This document shows, piece after piece, positions 10,838-19,167 of a stretch of 64,000 nucleotides of DNA (its first letter is position 1; each line of letters starts with the position of its first letter). This DNA comes from Pseudomonas baltica. GTDB taxonomy: Bacteria > Pseudomonadota > Gammaproteobacteria > Pseudomonadales > Pseudomonadaceae. The notes under the pieces were generated by a model, which ran no database searches, was not told where the DNA came from, and saw only the letters and a program-made list of their open reading frames with translations. The translations under genes were made by a program, and so were the position numbers. The stretch covers positions 806,001 through 870,000 of the forward strand of contig NZ_JACMYH010000001.1 in the NCBI RefSeq assembly GCF_014235765.1. Reading direction: 5' to 3'.

Positions 10838-11329
10838 ATGCCACTCTACAAAAATTGCAGGTTACGCACGGGCCGCTTTTCTCAGCGTGGCGGCATCTAT
10901 CTTCTGACTGCCGTTGTGAAACATAGAACGCCCCTGTTCCGGGATTTCGAACTGGGACGGTGCGTAGTCAGGGAGATGATGAATGCCCAGCGCTGGAACC
11001 AGGCACAATCGCTGGCCTGGGTTGTCATGCCCGATCACCTCCACTGGCTGATGCAACTTGAGGACGCATCGCTGGAAAGCCTGATGCGTCAGGTCAAATC
11101 GCGCTCGAGCAAGGCAATCAATGAACGGTGCGCAAGAACAGGCCAATTGTGGCAGGCAGGCTTCCACGACCGAGCGCTGCGTCAGGAGGAGGATTTACTC
11201 GCCAGTGCCAGATACATTGTCGCCAACCCGCTGCGCGCAGGATTAGTCAAAAGGGTCGGCGATTACCCTTTGTGGGATGCTATTTGGCTGCAGGGTTACC
11301 AGGCATCCAGCTCAACCCCACGCCCGTAG
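10838..11329 (+). CDS. REP-associated tyrosine transposase (RAYT, TnpA-REP)
   Basis: A 163-residue Y1 transposase of the IS200/IS605-related RAYT family, which bind and cut REP single strands and are thought to have spread REPs. The metal-binding pair is H67-L-H69 (MPDHLHWLM), the nucleophile is probably Y126 in SARYIVANPLRAG, and LWQAGFHDR is a family motif. The start is ATG 10838, preceded by GGAGG with 5-base spacing; the upstream in-frame ATG at 10826 has no such site. REP arrays flank both sides, and the TAG stop is itself part of the first downstream REP (GTAGGAGCGG starting at 11326). The gene appears intact. Confidence 0.93.
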   Translation: MPLYKNCRLRTGRFSQRGGIYLLTAVVKHRTPLFRDFELGRCVVREMMNAQRWNQAQSLAWVVMPDHLHWLMQLEDASLESLMRQVKSRSSKAINERCARTGQLWQAGFHDRALRQEEDLLASARYIVANPLRAGLVKRVGDYPLWDAIWLQGYQASSSTPRP

Positions 11330-11557
11330 GAGCGGTCCGTGGCCGCGAACGCAGCGCTGCGGTCTCCAAGACACACCGCGGCCCCCCTTCGCGGCCGATG
11401 ACCGCTCCTACGGCGCCCTCGAACCCTGCGTAGGAGCGGTCCGTGGCCGCGAAAAGTCGCTGCAGTCTTCCAGACACACCGCGGCGCCCCCTTAGCGGCC
11501 GATGACCGCTCCTATGGCGCCCTCGAACCCTGCGTAGGAGCGGTCCGTGGCCGCGAA
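11326..11557. repeat. REP cluster downstream of the RAYT gene
   Basis: Forward arms begin at 11326, 11430 and 11534, exactly 104 bases apart. Inverse arms end at 11411 and 11515, and the third forward arm is unpaired. The cluster fills the space between the RAYT stop and the 3' end of the convergent iclR-type gene, and may also act as the terminator for both. Confidence 0.92.
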
Positions 11558-11579
11558 AAGAGCGCTGCAGCGTCTGGGG

Positions 11580-12371
11580 TTACACCCTAGCGCCGAGTTC
11601 TGCGGAGATGGCGTGAGCGGCTTTCTGGACCACAGGAACCAGGGATTCCATCTTCTCCACAGGCATGTAAGGCAGCGTACTGGCGACACTGATCGCGGCC
11701 ACGATTTGTCCGCTGGCATCGCGGATGGGTGCAGCCACGCAGCGAATCGACGGTTCGTTGTCTTCCAGGTCGAACGCATAGCGACCCGTCACATAGGTCT
11801 GCATACGGGCCTGGAACTGGGGCCAGGTGAGTTGCGGGTGGTCGGGCCACAGGGCGGATTCCGCCGCAACGGCCTCCCCCCGTTCGAACAGCCTCTGCCA
11901 TTCGGCCGCACCCGCGTCGAGCATCAGCGCCTTGCCGATGCCGGTGCGCGCCAGCGGCATGCGATGACCTACCCGCGAACGCATCTCCGGGCCATTGCGC
12001 CCTGGGGTCTTGTGCAGGTACAGCACCTCGTCGCCGTCGCGAATCGCCAGGTGAATGGTATCGCCGGTCCGCGCCGATAGTTCATCCAGCCAAGGGCTGG
12101 CCAACATCACCAGTGGCACTTCATCCCGTGCCTGGAAGCCCAGCTCGATCAGCCGCGGCCCGAGCAGATAGCCCACCTGGGGCAGCACCCGCAAGTAGCG
12201 CTCGTCCACCAGGCAACTGACCAGCCGGTGGGTGGTGCTGCGCGTGGTGCCGATGCGCCGCGCGATCTCTTTCAGATCACGGGCGCCGCCGGCCACGGCC
12301 TGGATCACTGCCAGCCCGCGGAGCAGAGTCTGGGTGCCGGTCGGTGCGGCGGGGGGCATGTCGTCCTGCAT
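11580..12371 (-). CDS. IclR-family transcriptional regulator of the dgo cluster
   Basis: A 263-residue regulator. The N-terminal winged helix-turn-helix (about residues 15-75, with IARRIGTTRSTTHRLVSCL as recognition region) is followed by an IclR effector-binding domain to the C-terminus (RCVAAPIRDASGQIVAAIS is characteristic). ATG at 12371 has AAGG 6 bases upstream; a TTG six bases earlier is less likely. It is the last gene of the minus-strand dgo run, 58 bases after the transporter. By position it should sense galactonate or a catabolic intermediate. E. coli uses a GntR-type DgoR instead, so the symbol is not transferred. Confidence 0.88.
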   Translation of the reverse strand: MQDDMPPAAPTGTQTLLRGLAVIQAVAGGARDLKEIARRIGTTRSTTHRLVSCLVDERYLRVLPQVGYLLGPRLIELGFQARDEVPLVMLASPWLDELSARTGDTIHLAIRDGDEVLYLHKTPGRNGPEMRSRVGHRMPLARTGIGKALMLDAGAAEWQRLFERGEAVAAESALWPDHPQLTWPQFQARMQTYVTGRYAFDLEDNEPSIRCVAAPIRDASGQIVAAISVASTLPYMPVEKMESLVPVVQKAAHAISAELGARV

Positions 12372-12429
12372 GGTCAACCTTCGCGTCAGGTAAAAGCAGG
12401 CGCATTATGTTCGCCTGCTCGCAATCGGG

Positions 12430-13740
12430 TCAAAGCTCGATCCGCTCGACCTTGCCCACCAGCAGAATGTAGGACAACGCCCCGACCAGCGCCGTGACCG
12501 CAATGTAAGTGATCGCGGGCGCGAACGAGTCGCCGGTCGCCAGGAAGCCGATGGCGATCGGTGTGGTGATCGCCGACAGGTTGCCGATGAAGTTGAACAC
12601 CCCGCCCGTCAGCCCCAGCAACCGCGCAGGGGCCAGGGTCGAAACCAGCGACCAGGTGATCGACGCCAGGCCGTTGCCGAAAAAGGCCAGCGCGAGGCAA
12701 GCGATTACCAGCGGGGTCGAATCGACGTAGTTGGCGCCGATGATGCACGTCGAGATCAACAGGCCGCCGATGATCGGCAGCTTGCGCGCCAGGCCGATGC
12801 TGGCGCCGCGACGGATCAGCCAGTCGGAAAAGAACCCCGAGCACAGCACGCCGACAAAAGCGGCCAGGAACGGCAGCGAGGCGAGCATGCCCGATTTGAT
12901 GAAATCCATGCCGCGGTATTTCACCAGGTAAGTCGGGAACCAGGTCAGGAAGAACCACAAGGTCGAGTTGAGGCAATACTGGCCCAGGTAGATACCCCAG
13001 AGTTTGCGCTTGCTCAACACGATGCCCAGGTCGGTCCAGCTGAAACCGGCCTTGGCCTGGCGCGCCGATTTCTGCATGTCGACCAAGCCGCCGCCGTCGC
13101 TGATGAGCTGGATTTCGGCCGCGTTGGCGCCTTTGAAATCGCGCGGCTCGCGATACACCGCGTACCAGATCACTGCCCAGACAATGCCCACCAGACCGGT
13201 GCTGACGAACACCATGTGCCAGCCGAATTCGTGTTGCAGCCAGGCCAGTACCGGGGTGAGGAAGGCCAGGCCGACGAATTGGCCCGAGGTGTAGAAGCCG
13301 ATGGCGGTGGCACGTTCGCGCTCGGGGAACCAGGTCGTCACCACGCGGCTGTTGATCGGGTACGCCGGCGCTTCCAGCGCGCCCACGGCCATGCGCAGCA
13401 CGAACAGGGCGATGAAACTGCCGGCAAAGCCGAGCATGACGGTGGCAATGGACCACAACGCCAGGGCCACGCTGTAGAGGATGCGTGGCGGAACGCGGTC
13501 GACCAGCCAGCCGCCGGGGATCTGCATGGCGGCGTAGGTCCAGCCGAATGCCGAGAAAATCAGGCCGACGTGCACCGGATCGATGCCCAGGTCGCTGGTC
13601 AGCGCCGGTGCGGCGATGGACAGGTTGCTGCGGTCCAGGTAGTTGATCACCACGGTGATGAACAACAGCACCATGATGAAGAAGCGCTTGCGGCTGGGCG
13701 TCGCCAGCGCCGGCGCGGCGGTAGTGGATTGGGTATGCAT
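12430..13740 (-). CDS. dgoT: MFS transporter, probable D-galactonate:H+ symporter
   Basis: A 436-residue, 12-span major facilitator of the anion:cation symporter (ACS) family, which imports sugar acids such as galactonate and glucarate. The N-terminal NYLDRSNLSIAAP motif and the WFPERERATAIG loop are family hallmarks. The start ATG at 13740 has AAGAGG 7 bases upstream. It sits between dgoD and the regulator, which supports D-galactonate as substrate, although ACS members are similar enough that glucarate or galactarate cannot be excluded from sequence alone. A long inverted repeat lies just before it in the transcript. Confidence 0.87.
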   Translation of the reverse strand: MHTQSTTAAPALATPSRKRFFIMVLLFITVVINYLDRSNLSIAAPALTSDLGIDPVHVGLIFSAFGWTYAAMQIPGGWLVDRVPPRILYSVALALWSIATVMLGFAGSFIALFVLRMAVGALEAPAYPINSRVVTTWFPERERATAIGFYTSGQFVGLAFLTPVLAWLQHEFGWHMVFVSTGLVGIVWAVIWYAVYREPRDFKGANAAEIQLISDGGGLVDMQKSARQAKAGFSWTDLGIVLSKRKLWGIYLGQYCLNSTLWFFLTWFPTYLVKYRGMDFIKSGMLASLPFLAAFVGVLCSGFFSDWLIRRGASIGLARKLPIIGGLLISTCIIGANYVDSTPLVIACLALAFFGNGLASITWSLVSTLAPARLLGLTGGVFNFIGNLSAITTPIAIGFLATGDSFAPAITYIAVTALVGALSYILLVGKVERIEL

Positions 13741-13791
13741 GGGGTGCCTCTTATTGTATTTGTAGAGGGGTGATGCGGCGACAGGCCGGAC

Positions 13792-13862
13792 GCCTTCGCG
13801 GGTAGAAAGCTCGCCGCCCGTGTGGGAGCGGGGCGGGCGGCGAGCTTGCTACCCGCGAAGGC
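13792..13862. repeat. 28-bp inverted repeat between dgoD and dgoT
   Basis: Left arm 13792-13819 and right arm 13835-13862 are reverse complements at 27 of 28 positions, around a 15-base loop. It would form a very stable hairpin in the dgo transcript and can be read as an unusual REP-like unit (it contains GTGGGAGCGG in the loop region). There is no T tract after it on the minus strand, so it is not a simple terminator. Confidence 0.88.
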
Positions 13863-13885
13863 CGCGCCGCGGTATCAGCGGTGAA

Positions 13886-15034
13886 TCACCACTCGGCGAA
13901 GCTGCCGTCGGCATGGCGCCAGATCGGGTTGCGCCAGCGATGGCCGATCTCTGCGCGCTCCCGCACGTACTCCTCGTTGATCTCGATTCCCAGGCCCGGC
14001 CCGTTCGGAATCTTCACGAACCCATTGTCGTAATCGAACACTTCAGGATGGGTGACATAGTCGAGCAGATCATTGCTCTCGTTGTAGTGAATGCCCAGGC
14101 TCTGCTCCTGGATGAAGGCGTTGTAGCAAACCGCATCCAGCTGCAGGCACGCCGCCAGCGCGATCGGTCCCAACGGGCAATGCAAGGCCAGCGCTACGTC
14201 ATAGGCCTCGGCCATGTTGGCGATCTTGCGGGTCTCGGTGATGCCCCCAGCATGCGAGGCATCGGGCTGGATGATGTCCACATAGCCTTCACTGAGGATC
14301 CGCTTGAAGTCCCAACGCGAGTATAAACGCTCACCGAGTGCGATCGGCGTACTGGTCAACGGCGCCAGCTCCTTGAGCGCTTCGTAGTTCTCGCTCAACA
14401 CCGGCTCTTCGATGAACATCAGCTTGAACTGGTCCAGCTCCTTCATCAGCACCTTGGCCATGGGCTTGTGCACCCGGCCATGGAAGTCGACGCCAATGCC
14501 CACGTTCGGCCCTACCGCATCACGCACGGCCGCAACGCTGGCCAGGGCGCGATCGACCTTGTCGAACGTGTCGAGAAACTGCAGTTCCTCGGTGCCGTTC
14601 ATCTTCACCGCAGTGAAACCACGAGCCACCGCCTCGCTCGCCGCGCGCGCCGTGTCGGCCGGGCGGTCGCCGCCAATCCACGAGTACACCCGGATCCGAT
14701 CGCGTACCTGCCCGCCAAGCAGGTCGCTGACCGAAACGCCCAGGGCCTTGCCCTTGATATCCCACAGCGCCTGATCGATACCGGCCAGGGCGCTCATGTG
14801 GATGGCGCCGCCACGGTAGAAACCGCCGCGGTACAGCACGGTCCAGATGTCTTCGATATTGCGTGGGTCCTTGCCGATCAGGTAGTCGGATAATTCGTCA
14901 ACGGCGGCAGCCACGGTGTGCGCGCGGCCTTCGACCACGGGCTCGCCCCAGCCGACTACACCCTCGTCGGTCTCGACCTTGAGGAAGCACCAGCGCGGTG
15001 GAACGATGAAGGTCGTGAGTTTGGTGATTTTCAT
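13886..15034 (-). CDS. dgoD: DgoD, D-galactonate dehydratase
   Basis: A 382-residue enolase-superfamily enzyme that converts D-galactonate to 2-dehydro-3-deoxy-D-galactonate. The residues match E. coli DgoD position by position: metal ligands D183, E209 and E235, and catalytic H185 (GVDFHGR) and H285 (ALALHC). Length is the same as the family. The start is ATG 15034 with a purine-rich AAGAGAGA upstream; the open frame extends further only because it reads through a REP element. It is separated from dgoA by a 277-base gap holding two REP pairs, and from the transporter by a long hairpin. Confidence 0.96.
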   Translation of the reverse strand: MKITKLTTFIVPPRWCFLKVETDEGVVGWGEPVVEGRAHTVAAAVDELSDYLIGKDPRNIEDIWTVLYRGGFYRGGAIHMSALAGIDQALWDIKGKALGVSVSDLLGGQVRDRIRVYSWIGGDRPADTARAASEAVARGFTAVKMNGTEELQFLDTFDKVDRALASVAAVRDAVGPNVGIGVDFHGRVHKPMAKVLMKELDQFKLMFIEEPVLSENYEALKELAPLTSTPIALGERLYSRWDFKRILSEGYVDIIQPDASHAGGITETRKIANMAEAYDVALALHCPLGPIALAACLQLDAVCYNAFIQEQSLGIHYNESNDLLDYVTHPEVFDYDNGFVKIPNGPGLGIEINEEYVRERAEIGHRWRNPIWRHADGSFAEW

Positions 15035-15105
15035 CTGTTGTCTCTCTTGTTCGATGGACGCTCGAGCGTCTGTAAATGTTGCCGTTACCGCCCGTATGGA
15101 TCTCT

Positions 15106-15295
15106 GTAGGAGCGGTCCGTGGCCGCGAACCGGGCGACGCGGTGGATCAGTCACTGCGCGGCGCCCTCTTCGCGGCCGATGACCGCTCCTACAGGGGAAT
15201 GACATCTCTGTAGGAGCGGTCCGTGGCCGCGAACCGGGCGACGCGGTGGATCAGTCACTGCGCTGTGCCCCTTCGCGGCCGATGACCGCTCCTAC
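15106..15295. repeat. Two tandem REP pairs between dgoA and dgoD
   Basis: Forward arms at 15106 and 15210 (104 bases apart), inverse arms ending at 15192 and 15295. The two copies are nearly identical including the spacer, so the duplication looks recent. It lies in the otherwise empty 277-base gap inside the dgo operon. Confidence 0.92.
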
Positions 15296-15311
15296 AGGGG
15301 CGCACAGCGTG

Positions 15312-15935
15312 TCAACCTTTCAACGACTGCCAGGCCTGGACGTACGCCTTCGCGTTATCAGCCACCTGTTGCACCGTCATGCCTGGCTTGAACAGGCCCG
15401 AACCCAGGCCAAACCCGGCAACGCCGGCGTCGAGAAACGGCTGCATGTTGTCCGGGCTGATGCCTCCCACCGGTACCAGCGCCGTGCCTTTGGGCAGCAC
15501 CGCCAGTAGCGCCTTGACCACGGCCGGCGTCAGCGACTCGGCCGGGAACAGTTTCAACACGTCGGCACCGGCAGCCAGCGCGGCGAACGCTTCGGTCGGT
15601 GTCAGCACGCCCGGCGCCAGGAACATCTCGGCCTCCTTGACCGCCTTGAGCACTGCAGGATCGCTGTGCGGCATGACGATCAGTTGCCCTCCCGCCGCCT
15701 TGACCTGAAGCACCTGCTCGGCCGACAGCACCGTTCCGGCACCGATCAGGCAATCGGCAGGCAAACTGTTGCGCAACAGCCGAATGCTGTCGAAAGGCTG
15801 CGGAGAGTTGAGCGGCACCTCGATGATGCGAAACCCGGCGCTGTACAGCACCTCGCCGATGGCCACCGACTCTTCGGGGCGCAGGCCGCGCAAAATGGCG
15901 ATCAGCCCGTTCTGGGCCATTGCTTGCTTGAGCAT
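15312..15935 (-). CDS. dgoA: DgoA, 2-dehydro-3-deoxy-6-phosphogalactonate aldolase
   Basis: A 207-residue class I KDPG/KDPGal aldolase that splits 2-dehydro-3-deoxy-6-phosphogalactonate into pyruvate and glyceraldehyde 3-phosphate. The Schiff-base lysine is K128 (ADVLKLFPAES) and the catalytic glutamate is E39 (RIIEVPLNSP), a sequence typical of the KDPGal subgroup. The start is ATG 15935, one base after the dgoK stop (TGA-C-ATG on the minus strand), which indicates translational coupling. In E. coli dgoA and dgoD are sometimes described as fused; here they are separate. Confidence 0.94.
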   Translation of the reverse strand: MLKQAMAQNGLIAILRGLRPEESVAIGEVLYSAGFRIIEVPLNSPQPFDSIRLLRNSLPADCLIGAGTVLSAEQVLQVKAAGGQLIVMPHSDPAVLKAVKEAEMFLAPGVLTPTEAFAALAAGADVLKLFPAESLTPAVVKALLAVLPKGTALVPVGGISPDNMQPFLDAGVAGFGLGSGLFKPGMTVQQVADNAKAYVQAWQSLKG

Positions 15936-15936
15936 G

Positions 15937-16935
15937 TCAAACCTCTTGGAACTGTTGAGCGACGAGCCCGGCGGCCAGCGCCAGGCTCCAGAGACCGCGT
16001 TCGGTGGCCTGTTCGGCCAGGCTGACGCTGTTGAAGCCACACAAGGCCAATGCCTGCCGATAGCGCTGGCACAACGCACTGCTGCCGATCAGGACCACAG
16101 CCGGCAGCGATTCCTGCCCGCTGCGCTGGCGCAGCATTTCGGCCAGGGCGCGCAGCTCGTGGCCAATCATCAGGCCGGACAGATAGTCCGCTTGCTCACT
16201 GCTCGCCAATTGGCCGGTGAGGCCAAGGCTGCGCGCGCTGAACATGGTCGACAGCACGCCGATGCTGCCCTCGCGCGACATCGCCACGGCTACACCGCGC
16301 TCGAACGCCGCGCTGTCGAACGACGCACTGCGCTTCTGCGTGCGGCCGAGAATGGTGTGGGCACTGGCTGCGGCGAACAGCTCGCCGGTCATGAAGGTGT
16401 CGAAATGCTCGATGCGCTGCTCGACCACCCTCGCCCACTTCGAATGGCTGCCAGGCAGGCCGATCAGCAAGGTCTGGTCGCGCTCACCCGAAGGCAGCGA
16501 CTGCAGCAGGCCGAAGATCTGGGTTTCCTCGCCGCGCATGACGTTGGGCAGTGCCGAACGTTGCAGCACGCCGGGCACCAGATGCACGCAGATACCCCTG
16601 AGGGTACGCACGCGAGCCATGCCGGCTGCGACATCGGCGGCCTGCGCCGGGCTCTGGCAATACGGCACCTCGTGCCAACCCTGGGCGCTGCCGACCATGC
16701 CGCAGGCGATCACGGCAACGTCAGGAAAAGCGTCGAGCCAGTCGCCGCAGGCCTCATCGAAGGTCAGCTCGAAACCATCGCTGGTCTGTTCGCCGCAAAT
16801 GCTACGGGGGGTGTTGGACAACTGCATGATGCCCCGATCCAGCGAACGCTGGTCGAGTACGTGGCCATCAGAGCCGAGCAGATAAGCTCGCAGGGAACTG
16901 GTTCCCCAATCGAGTGCAACGAGTTGCGGCTGCAT
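15937..16935 (-). CDS. dgoK: DgoK, 2-dehydro-3-deoxygalactonokinase
   Basis: A 332-residue ASKHA-fold sugar kinase that phosphorylates 2-dehydro-3-deoxygalactonate at C6. The phosphate-binding DWGTSSLRAYLL lies near the N-terminus, LLIGLPGSHSKW is the DgoK-type central motif, and VVLIGSSALCQRY is the C-terminal nucleotide-binding stretch. AAGG is 8 bases before ATG 16935. It is the promoter-proximal gene of the minus-strand dgo operon, next to AT-rich palindromes upstream. Confidence 0.94.
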   Translation of the reverse strand: MQPQLVALDWGTSSLRAYLLGSDGHVLDQRSLDRGIMQLSNTPRSICGEQTSDGFELTFDEACGDWLDAFPDVAVIACGMVGSAQGWHEVPYCQSPAQAADVAAGMARVRTLRGICVHLVPGVLQRSALPNVMRGEETQIFGLLQSLPSGERDQTLLIGLPGSHSKWARVVEQRIEHFDTFMTGELFAAASAHTILGRTQKRSASFDSAAFERGVAVAMSREGSIGVLSTMFSARSLGLTGQLASSEQADYLSGLMIGHELRALAEMLRQRSGQESLPAVVLIGSSALCQRYRQALALCGFNSVSLAEQATERGLWSLALAAGLVAQQFQEV

Positions 16936-16984
16936 CGCTTCACCTTGTTTGTTTTTGGTAGTGAGTGGCGGTGTGTGATGGCCG

Positions 16985-17045
16985 ACTATAAATCCATTTG
17001 AACGATAATCTCAATATATAATTATCAATCCCATATATAGGGATT
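16985..17045 (-). promoter_or_regulatory. Probable dgo operon promoter with two inverted repeats
   Basis: An AT-rich island just upstream of dgoK. On the minus strand TTGAGA and TTATAG are spaced 17 bases, a reasonable sigma-70 promoter. Two inverted repeats overlap or flank it: GATAAT (17004-17009) with ATTATC (17021-17026), and AATCCC (17027-17032) with GGGATT (17040-17045). They are plausible binding sites for the IclR-type regulator, but this is inference from position and symmetry only. Confidence 0.45.
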
Positions 17046-17064
17046 TTATAGGCACAAATCCCTC

Positions 17065-17152
17065 GTAGGAGCGGTCATCGGCCGCGAAAAGAGCGCCGCG
17101 GTGTGTCAGCTGAATCGCGGTGAATCTTTCGCGGCCACGGACCGCTCCCACA
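17065..17152. repeat. Single REP inverted pair upstream of dgoK
   Basis: Forward arm with the TCATC core begins at 17065; the inverse arm with the CCGTGG-type core ends at 17152. It separates the dgo promoter from the terminator of the MHS transporter gene. Confidence 0.9.
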
Positions 17153-17183
17153 CCAGCACCGCAGCATTCTTGGGATCGAGGCA

Positions 17184-17208
17184 TAAAAAAACCGGCCTGG
17201 TGGCCGGT
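17184..17208 (-). terminator. Rho-independent terminator of the MHS transporter gene
   Basis: Stem ACCGGCC/GGCCGGT (17191-17197 with 17202-17208), loop TGGT, and on the minus strand a run of seven T after the stem (A tract at 17184-17190). It is 10 bases downstream of the stop at 17219. Confidence 0.9.
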
Positions 17209-17218
17209 TCGTTTGAGG

Positions 17219-18514
17219 TCAGGCGTAGGCCTGAAGAGGTCGGCGTCTGCCGAAGAGCCAGGCGGTGCCGACACCGACCGCACCCATCACCACGCAATAG
17301 CCCACACAGACCCACGGGCTCCACGGCATCAAGGCGATCAGCAGCAGCGGCGTGGTACTCGCCCACAGCGCATACGCGATGTTGTAGGTAAACGAAATGC
17401 CCGATACACGCACCTTGGCGGGAAACAGGCCGACCATCAGCGACGGCACCACACCCACCACTCCACACCCCAGACCAGCCAGCGCATAGGCCACGGCAAG
17501 ACTGCCGACCCCGGCAACCAGGCTGGCATAGAGCGCGGTGATGCCCAGCGGCAGCAGCACGCTATAAAGGACCAGCGCACGCCAGGCGCCGATGCGATCG
17601 ACCAGCAGGCCAGCCAACACGCAGCCAACGTTGAGGAAGACGATACCCAGGCTACTCAGCGCAAAGGTGTGCCGTGCATCCAGGCCAAAGCGCTGCTGCA
17701 TCACCGTCGGCGTGATCACCACCAGCACCACCACCGCCGAAGTCAGCACACACGTCAGCAACACCGCCGGAATCAGCGAAGCGCGGTGTTCACGCAGCAC
17801 GGTACGCAGGGAGAATTCGCTGACCTGCTCACTGCGCGCGCGCATGGCCAGAAACACCGGTGTTTCGCTGAGCAGTCGGCGCAGCCACACACCGACCACG
17901 CCAAATACGCCGCCCAGCAGGAAGGGCAAACGCCACGCCCAATCGAGGATTTCCTGCGGGGTGTACACCCGCGCCAGCACGGTGGCAGTCAATGCGCCGA
18001 GCAGATAGCCAAAGGTCAGCCCCGCCTGGAGAAACCCCAAGGCATAGCCGCGTCTTCTCAGCGGCACGTGCTCGGCCACGAACACCCAGGCGCTGGGCAC
18101 CTCGCCCCCCACGGCAGCGCCCTGCAGAATGCGCAGGGCCAGCAGCAGCAGCGGCGCGAAGTAACCGATCTGCGCATAGGTGGGCATCATGCCGATCAGC
18201 AGGCAGGGCACCGCCATCATCAGGATGCTCAGGCTGAACACACGCTTGCGTCCCAGACGATCGGCGAAATGCGCCATCAGGATGCCGCCCAACGGGCGGG
18301 CCAGATAGCCGGTCACGAAGATGCCGAAGCTCTGCAACAGGCGTAGCCATTCGGGCATCTGCGGCGGGAAGAACAGCTGGCTGAGGGTCAGGGCGAAGAA
18401 TACGAAGATGATGAAATCGTAGATTTCCAGCGCGCCACCGAGGGCCGCCAGACCGAGGGTCTTGTGGTCGCTGCGGTTGAGCAGCAATGGCTGGGCAGAG
18501 CTATCGGCAGGCAT
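17219..18514 (-). CDS. MFS transporter of the metabolite:H+ symporter (MHS) family
   Basis: A 431-residue, 12-span transporter. The features fit the MHS group (ProP, KgtP, citrate/shikimate porters): an N-terminal GGALEIYDFIIF segment, the FGIFVTGYLARPLGG region, the ADRLGRKRVFSLS loop, and RILQGAAVGGEVPSAWVFVAE. The substrate cannot be told. ATG 18514 is preferred over the TTG six bases before it. The gene has its own terminator and is flanked by REP pairs, so it seems a single-gene unit. Confidence 0.85.
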   Translation of the reverse strand: MPADSSAQPLLLNRSDHKTLGLAALGGALEIYDFIIFVFFALTLSQLFFPPQMPEWLRLLQSFGIFVTGYLARPLGGILMAHFADRLGRKRVFSLSILMMAVPCLLIGMMPTYAQIGYFAPLLLLALRILQGAAVGGEVPSAWVFVAEHVPLRRRGYALGFLQAGLTFGYLLGALTATVLARVYTPQEILDWAWRLPFLLGGVFGVVGVWLRRLLSETPVFLAMRARSEQVSEFSLRTVLREHRASLIPAVLLTCVLTSAVVVLVVITPTVMQQRFGLDARHTFALSSLGIVFLNVGCVLAGLLVDRIGAWRALVLYSVLLPLGITALYASLVAGVGSLAVAYALAGLGCGVVGVVPSLMVGLFPAKVRVSGISFTYNIAYALWASTTPLLLIALMPWSPWVCVGYCVVMGAVGVGTAWLFGRRRPLQAYA

Positions 18515-18619
18515 GGGCAAGTCCGCTGGTGGCCGACGGCGCGTATCCTCGCGCCTGTCAAAGGCGCGCAGGATAGCAAAAACCGTTAGGCGTGGCAGGC
18601 GCTATGAGGTGCCTATCCC

Positions 18620-18706
18620 GTAGAAGCGGTCATCGGCCGCGAAAGGAACGCCGCAGACTGGCTGATACACCGCAATGCCCGGTTCGCGGCCGACGACCGC
18701 TCCTAC
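18620..18706. repeat. REP inverted pair overlapping a gene end
   Basis: Forward arm at 18620 (variant GTAGAAGCGG), inverse arm ending at 18706. The TAG stop codon of the minus-strand receiver gene is supplied by this inverse arm. Confidence 0.88.
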
Positions 18707-19164
18707 AGCGGCGGTGGGCTGAGGGATTTGCGTGCGCGGATGCCATCGCCGATCACGCGAACGCGATGCTCCGGCGGCGCCTTGGGCGATTCGACAATGG
18801 CCATGAAGGTCTGCAGCGCGTCGCGGTCCGGCAGCTGCGTGACGCTGGTGCTCAACCGCTCACCGCCAGGGTCGGCCAGTTCGGTTTCGATCCGCTTCTG
18901 GCTCTCATACAGCAACGCATGGCGAACGTGCTCACTGTTCTTGCAGAACCGCGGCAGATCGACACCCGACCGCACAGCCATGTCAGTGTTGGCAATCAAC
19001 AGATCGAAAGGCTCGTAAGCGCTTTGCACCATGGTCAGCAGTTCGTCGAGCGAACCCACCGGCACCACCCTGAAGTAGCCCAGGTTGTTGAGCGTTCGTT
19101 CGATCTGCACCGCCTGCTGGTCCAACTCGTCGGCAATCAGAATCCGCAATCTCTTGTCAGCCAT
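18703..19164 (-). CDS. Degenerate response-regulator receiver protein
   Basis: A protein of about 153 residues resembling a CheY-like receiver domain without an output domain: RILIADELDQQAVQIERTL matches beta-1/alpha-1, with the acidic pair D12-E13. The position expected for the phosphorylated aspartate appears to be N59 (FDLLIANTDM), so phosphorylation may be lost, unless D61 substitutes. ATG 19164 or the adjacent ATG 19167 can serve, with GGGAAG upstream. The C-terminus (SLSPPPL then TAG) runs into a REP, so the original end may have been altered by REP insertion. Its role is unknown. Confidence 0.65.
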   Translation of the reverse strand: MADKRLRILIADELDQQAVQIERTLNNLGYFRVVPVGSLDELLTMVQSAYEPFDLLIANTDMAVRSGVDLPRFCKNSEHVRHALLYESQKRIETELADPGGERLSTSVTQLPDRDALQTFMAIVESPKAPPEHRVRVIGDGIRARKSLSPPPL

Positions 19165-19167
19165 CAT

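Noticed and set aside
15035..15205. N-terminal extension of dgoD
   Set aside because: The extension encodes REP sequence, whereas ATG 15034 gives an N-terminus and catalytic numbering identical to E. coli DgoD.
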